From CAZWSX01 sp964636985 (GTDB taxonomy: Bacteria > Planctomycetota > Planctomycetia > Pirellulales > Pirellulaceae), in assembly GCA_964636985.1 (NCBI GenBank), contig CAZWSX010000017.1, positions 99,997 through 163,996 on the forward strand: a DNA stretch of 64,000 nt, given 5' to 3'. The position numbers were made by a program, and so were the translations under genes. Every line of letters begins with the position of its first letter. The first letter of the stretch is position 1. Positions 61,265-64,000 of this stretch are shown piece by piece. The notes beneath the pieces are model-generated. The model was not told the DNA's origin. It ran no database searches and saw only the letters and a list, made by a program, of their open reading frames with translations.

Positions 61265-61736
61265 ACGATTAACCACCGAGAGCACCGTCTACGTGACGTA
61301 CATCGCTGCTCCGGCCGAGCGCGTTTGGGCGGCCCTCACGTCGAGCGAATTTACCAAGCAGTATTTCTTTGGCCGCAGCGTCGAATCGGATTGGAAACAA
61401 GGTTCGCCGTGGATCCTGCGGAAGCCCGATGGATCGTCGGATGTGTCGGGCGAAGTGAGAGAAAGCGATCCGCCGCACAAGCTCGTTGTGTCGTGGAAGG
61501 TGCATATGGAGCAGTTTCGAGACTTGCCGGAGTGCATTGTTTCGTACGAAATCGAGCCCGCCGGCGAAAACGTGGTGCGGTTGACGATGACCGAGGCGCA
61601 TCCGACTCCCATTCCGGCTTACCTGCTGGACGGTGGCCGCCGCGGCTGGCCTATGATTCTGTCGGGCCTCAAATCGCTGATGGAAACCGGCAAGCCACTC
61701 GCTTTGGCAACTCCCCAACCTCCCAAGAAGGATTAA
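61257..61736 (+). CDS. SRPBCC (AHSA1-like) domain protein 1
   Basis: 159 residues; GGAGGAGG stands seven bases upstream of ATG 61257, inside the end of the arsR-type gene. Conserved parts: VYVTYIAAPAERVWAALTSS at the start, then PDGSSDVSGEVRESDPPHKL, VVSWKV, and a C-terminal GWPMILSGLKSLMETGK helix. The fold binds a hydrophobic ligand; ligand unknown. Commonly co-transcribed with an ArsR repressor, as here. Confidence 0.9.
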   Translation: MDERLTTESTVYVTYIAAPAERVWAALTSSEFTKQYFFGRSVESDWKQGSPWILRKPDGSSDVSGEVRESDPPHKLVVSWKVHMEQFRDLPECIVSYEIEPAGENVVRLTMTEAHPTPIPAYLLDGGRRGWPMILSGLKSLMETGKPLALATPQPPKKD

Positions 61737-61740
61737 CGAT

Positions 61741-62202
61741 ATGGCTGGCGATCGATTTGTGTATGTGATTTACATTCGGACCACGCCGCAGAAGTTGTGG
61801 GATGCGCTACGCGATCCGGAGTTCACCCGCCGGTATTGGGTGGAGACGTGGCAGGAAAGCACCTGGGAGAAAGGCGGCCGGTGGAAGATCATGCTGCCCG
61901 ACGGGCGCGTGGGAGACAGCGGCGAGGTATTGGAAATCGATCCGCCGCGGAAGCTGGTTGTTTCGTGGCGGAACGAATTCAAGCCGGAACTGAAGGAAGA
62001 GGGATATTCGCGATTAACGTACCTGCTGGAACCGGAGGCGGAAACGGTCAAGTTGACGGTGATCCACGAGATCGACAAGGAGAAGTCGAAGCTGATCGAA
62101 GCGGTTTCGAGCGGTTGGCCGGCCCTGCTCTGCAGCATGAAATCGCTGCTAGAGACAGGGGAGTCGTTTACGTTTACGCGAAAGTGGCCGGAGGGGATGT
62201 AG
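61741..62202 (+). CDS. SRPBCC (AHSA1-like) domain protein 2
   Basis: 153 residues, four bases after the stop of SRPBCC protein 1 and clearly its paralogue: VYVIYIRTTPQKLWDALRDP, PDGRVGDSGEVLEIDPPRKL, VVSWRNE, GWPALLCSMKSLLETGE. Third gene of the operon. After its stop come the GGCTTCA tandem array and a type-1 hairpin. Confidence 0.9.
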   Translation: MAGDRFVYVIYIRTTPQKLWDALRDPEFTRRYWVETWQESTWEKGGRWKIMLPDGRVGDSGEVLEIDPPRKLVVSWRNEFKPELKEEGYSRLTYLLEPEAETVKLTVIHEIDKEKSKLIEAVSSGWPALLCSMKSLLETGESFTFTRKWPEGM

Positions 62203-62220
62203 GGCCGCGAGAGCGGTTGA

Positions 62221-62255
62221 GGCTTCAGGCTTCAGGCTTCAGGCTTCAGGCTTCA
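62221..62255. repeat. GGCTTCA tandem array
   Basis: Five exact copies of the heptamer GGCTTCA, 18 bases after the SRPBCC 2 stop. The same unit recurs in the leader of the MFS gene near 21266-21300. Confidence 0.9.
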
Positions 62256-62364
62256 GGCGTGGAACTTTTTTGGACATCGCGAAGTTTCGGCTTCGCGACC
62301 CAAATGTCAACAATCGGTTAATCATTTTGCCACGCGGCGCGATCCAAGTTGGTTGCCGCACTGC

Positions 62365-62386
62365 GCACAGACAGGATTGTCTGTGC
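62365..62386 (-). repeat. GTRGC-hairpin repeat, type 1, copy 7
   Basis: On the minus strand: stop codon, then AAAAAGTA, stem GCACAGACA / TGTCTGTGC, loop ATCC, eight bases after the msrC stop. Sequence identical in the stem to copy 1 at 580. Confidence 0.85.
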
Positions 62387-62394
62387 TACTTTTT

Positions 62395-62901
62395 CTAGTC
62401 GCAGTTGGATGCGGCTAGGAGGATGCGGACGAGTGCTTCTAGTCCGGTAGCGTCTTCGGGGTCGAAACGGTTGAGGTTGGGGCTGTCGATGTCGAGGACA
62501 CCGAGGAGCCGCTCGTTCTTAATGAGGGGCACGACGATCTCGGAGTTCGAGGCGCTGTCGCAGGCGATGTGGCCGGGGAACTCGTTGACGTTTGGCACGA
62601 CAAGCGTTTGCCGCTTAACCGCTGCTGCGCCGCAGACCCCGCGGCCGGGACCGATGCGGACGCATGCTGGCTTCCCTTGGAAGGGGCCGAGGACGAGGTC
62701 GTCTCCTTTCAAGAAGTAGAACCCTGCCCAGTTGATGTCCGGTAGCGACTGAAACAGCAGCGCCGAGCAATTCGCCGTGTTGGCGATGAAGTCGCGTTCG
62801 CCTTCGAAGATGGCCGTTGCGGTCTGGCACAAGTGGGCGTAGAGCGCCTGCTTGGTGGCGAAGACTTCGGGGGAGTCGTTCGAGGAGAACATAGGTTGCA
62901 A
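62395..62901 (-). CDS. msrC: Free methionine-(R)-sulfoxide reductase (GAF domain)
   Basis: 168 residues. GAF-type fRMsr: LPDINWAGFYFLKGDDLVLG, then the three conserved cysteines in GKPACVRIGPGRGVCGAA and HIACDSASNSEIVVP, and GVLDIDSPNLNRFDPEDA at the end. It reduces free Met-(R)-sulfoxide, a repair function under oxidative stress. Starts one base after the stop of the ADP-ribosylglycohydrolase gene, so the two form an operon. Confidence 0.93.
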   Translation of the reverse strand: MQPMFSSNDSPEVFATKQALYAHLCQTATAIFEGERDFIANTANCSALLFQSLPDINWAGFYFLKGDDLVLGPFQGKPACVRIGPGRGVCGAAAVKRQTLVVPNVNEFPGHIACDSASNSEIVVPLIKNERLLGVLDIDSPNLNRFDPEDATGLEALVRILLAASNCD

Positions 62902-62902
62902 G

Positions 62903-63985
62903 TTAGTAGGGTGGAGCGAGTCTTCGGAAACCGTGAAACAACACGACCAATAGGAAAAACAAATTGCGAGCCATCAGTCCAGCGACAGGCAAACGTGGCG
63001 ACTGGCGGGGTGAACGCTGCTGGAGCGACGTGGCTAGTTCGGTGGCGAGGTTTTCCATCCACGCGACCGTTCTAGGCCAATCGATCAAGCCCGCCAGCCA
63101 GGCCTCGGGAATTCCGGCTCGCCCGACGGTGGCCCCGACAATTCCGCCGACGATCGCGGCCGTGGTATCGGTATCGCCTCCACAGGCGAGGACTGCTTCG
63201 ATTGCCGAGCGATAATCTGTTGGGTGCGAGAGCCAGGCGTGAAGGGCCACTGGCACGGTGTGAAAAGTATAGCCGGTGACGCCGCGAGAGAGGCTCAGCG
63301 ACTGAGCGAACGTGACGGTGGAATCGCTGGCGTTGACTGATGCGGTGACTTTTGTGACGAGCGCGAGAAACTCACCTGCAGAGTCATCTATGAGCGGCTT
63401 TAGCTTAGCGAGGTACTCATCGGCAGTTATGGGCGTTGGCGATTGCGATGCCATCTGGGCGGCCAAGGCGACCGCGAATGCGCCAATCTCCGCTTTGGGG
63501 TCGGTATGAGTCAATCGAGATGAAATGCGCACAAAGTCTCGCAGTTGGGTGACGTCGTTGATGGCGACACCGAGAATTGCGGCCCGCATGGCTGGGCCGT
63601 TGCCTGCGGAGAAGACGCCGCTTCGGTTTGGGCCGTATCCCAACCAAAGTCGTACGATCGAACGCAAAGTGGCCATTCCGATGCCGGCTGGGAGGCCTAG
63701 CAACCAAAGACGCAGTCGCCAAGAGAGCGACTTTTGAAACGATTGCCGATCCCCGCCAGAGGCGATTAATGCCTGTGCAACCATGCAGGTGTGCTCGGTG
63801 TCGTCGGACACCATGCCGCGTCCCCAAACGAGGCGATGGCGGTCGGGCGGACCGAGCAGGCTGATTGCCCGGCGTGGGTTGAGTCCCTCGTAGGGGAGTC
63901 CGATCGCATCGCCGATCGCAGTGCCGAGAATGCAACCGGCGATAGCAGAGGTGGACCCCGTAAATGAGACAGGTTGTATCATCAA
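62903..63985 (-). CDS. ADP-ribosylglycohydrolase family protein
   Basis: 360 residues. Motifs of the DraG/ARH fold: CILGTAIGDAIGLPYEG, the metal-binding VSDDTEHTCMVAQAL, and late ACGGDTDTTAAIVGGIVGA. It would remove ADP-ribose from proteins or small acceptors. A hydrophobic helix near the C-terminus (LMARNLFFLLVVLFHGF) is unusual for the family and could anchor it. The start lies 15 bases from the window edge; an upstream start cannot be excluded. Confidence 0.88.
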   Translation of the reverse strand: MMIQPVSFTGSTSAIAGCILGTAIGDAIGLPYEGLNPRRAISLLGPPDRHRLVWGRGMVSDDTEHTCMVAQALIASGGDRQSFQKSLSWRLRLWLLGLPAGIGMATLRSIVRLWLGYGPNRSGVFSAGNGPAMRAAILGVAINDVTQLRDFVRISSRLTHTDPKAEIGAFAVALAAQMASQSPTPITADEYLAKLKPLIDDSAGEFLALVTKVTASVNASDSTVTFAQSLSLSRGVTGYTFHTVPVALHAWLSHPTDYRSAIEAVLACGGDTDTTAAIVGGIVGATVGRAGIPEAWLAGLIDWPRTVAWMENLATELATSLQQRSPRQSPRLPVAGLMARNLFFLLVVLFHGFRRLAPPY

Positions 63986-64000
63986 GAAACGACCTGAACT

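Noticed and set aside
62221..62255. CRISPR-like array
   Set aside because: The unit is a 7-base tandem repeat without spacers; no cas genes in the window.

Overview
The window is a gene-dense chromosomal segment of a bacterium that is almost certainly a member of the Planctomycetota (possibly Pirellulales-like; no rRNA or other marker allows a finer call). Evidence: a planctomycete DUF1588/DUF1585 cytochrome-type protein followed by a DUF1552 protein, a DUF1501 protein, several leucine-rich-repeat (LRR) membrane proteins, small NPYESP-type membrane proteins, many helical membrane proteins without known family, few Shine-Dalgarno sites, and high GC (38 of 60 G/C in a sample at 1081-1140). No rRNA, tRNA, CRISPR array, transposase or phage gene was seen.

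Layout. 1-9800: DUF1588/1585 and DUF1552 genes, an LRR protein, a secreted M28 aminopeptidase with PDZ domain, a YdcZ transporter, a flippase-like membrane protein and a DUF1501 protein. 9820-13656: a large, AT-richer SIR2-domain protein that resembles anti-phage sirtuins. 13842-18342: two LRR genes alternating with truncated copies of the LRR gene start. 18538-25998: iron permease, CocE-like hydrolase, MFS exporter, a PIN-domain membrane protein, another LRR gene with its own remnant, and a membrane protein. 26376-32283: a secreted protein and three paralogues of a single-span membrane protein. 32311-42258: MFS transporter, an ECF sigma factor with a probable membrane partner, GNAT, two tandem membrane paralogues, a nitrilase, an unrecognised 506-aa protein, DUF4416 and a WecA/TagO-type glycan initiator. 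42754-48514: a zinc-ribbon membrane protein, a frameshifted nucleotidyltransferase, and an overlapping KaiC-like ATPase / hybrid histidine kinase pair. 48950-54879: remnants of an ECF42-DGPF pair, aldo/keto reductase, deoxyribosyltransferase-like and VOC proteins, and a soluble FtsH-like protease. 55059-63985: three tandem membrane paralogues, DUF4291, MoeA, a secreted protein, an ArsR-SRPBCC-SRPBCC operon with a very clear promoter/operator, free methionine sulfoxide reductase, and ADP-ribosylglycohydrolase.

The most notable structural signals are not genes: (i) hairpins with a GTRGC prefix and covarying stems that sit, in a fixed orientation, just after stop codons; (ii) three decayed LRR-gene copies, each at the 3' side of an LRR gene, which record a tandem array that has expanded and collapsed; (iii) a near-leaderless sigma70-type promoter whose spacer is an 18-bp ArsR-type palindrome; and (iv) several short microhomology or tandem-duplication scars. 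Functional names rest on motif recognition by eye; no database search was possible.
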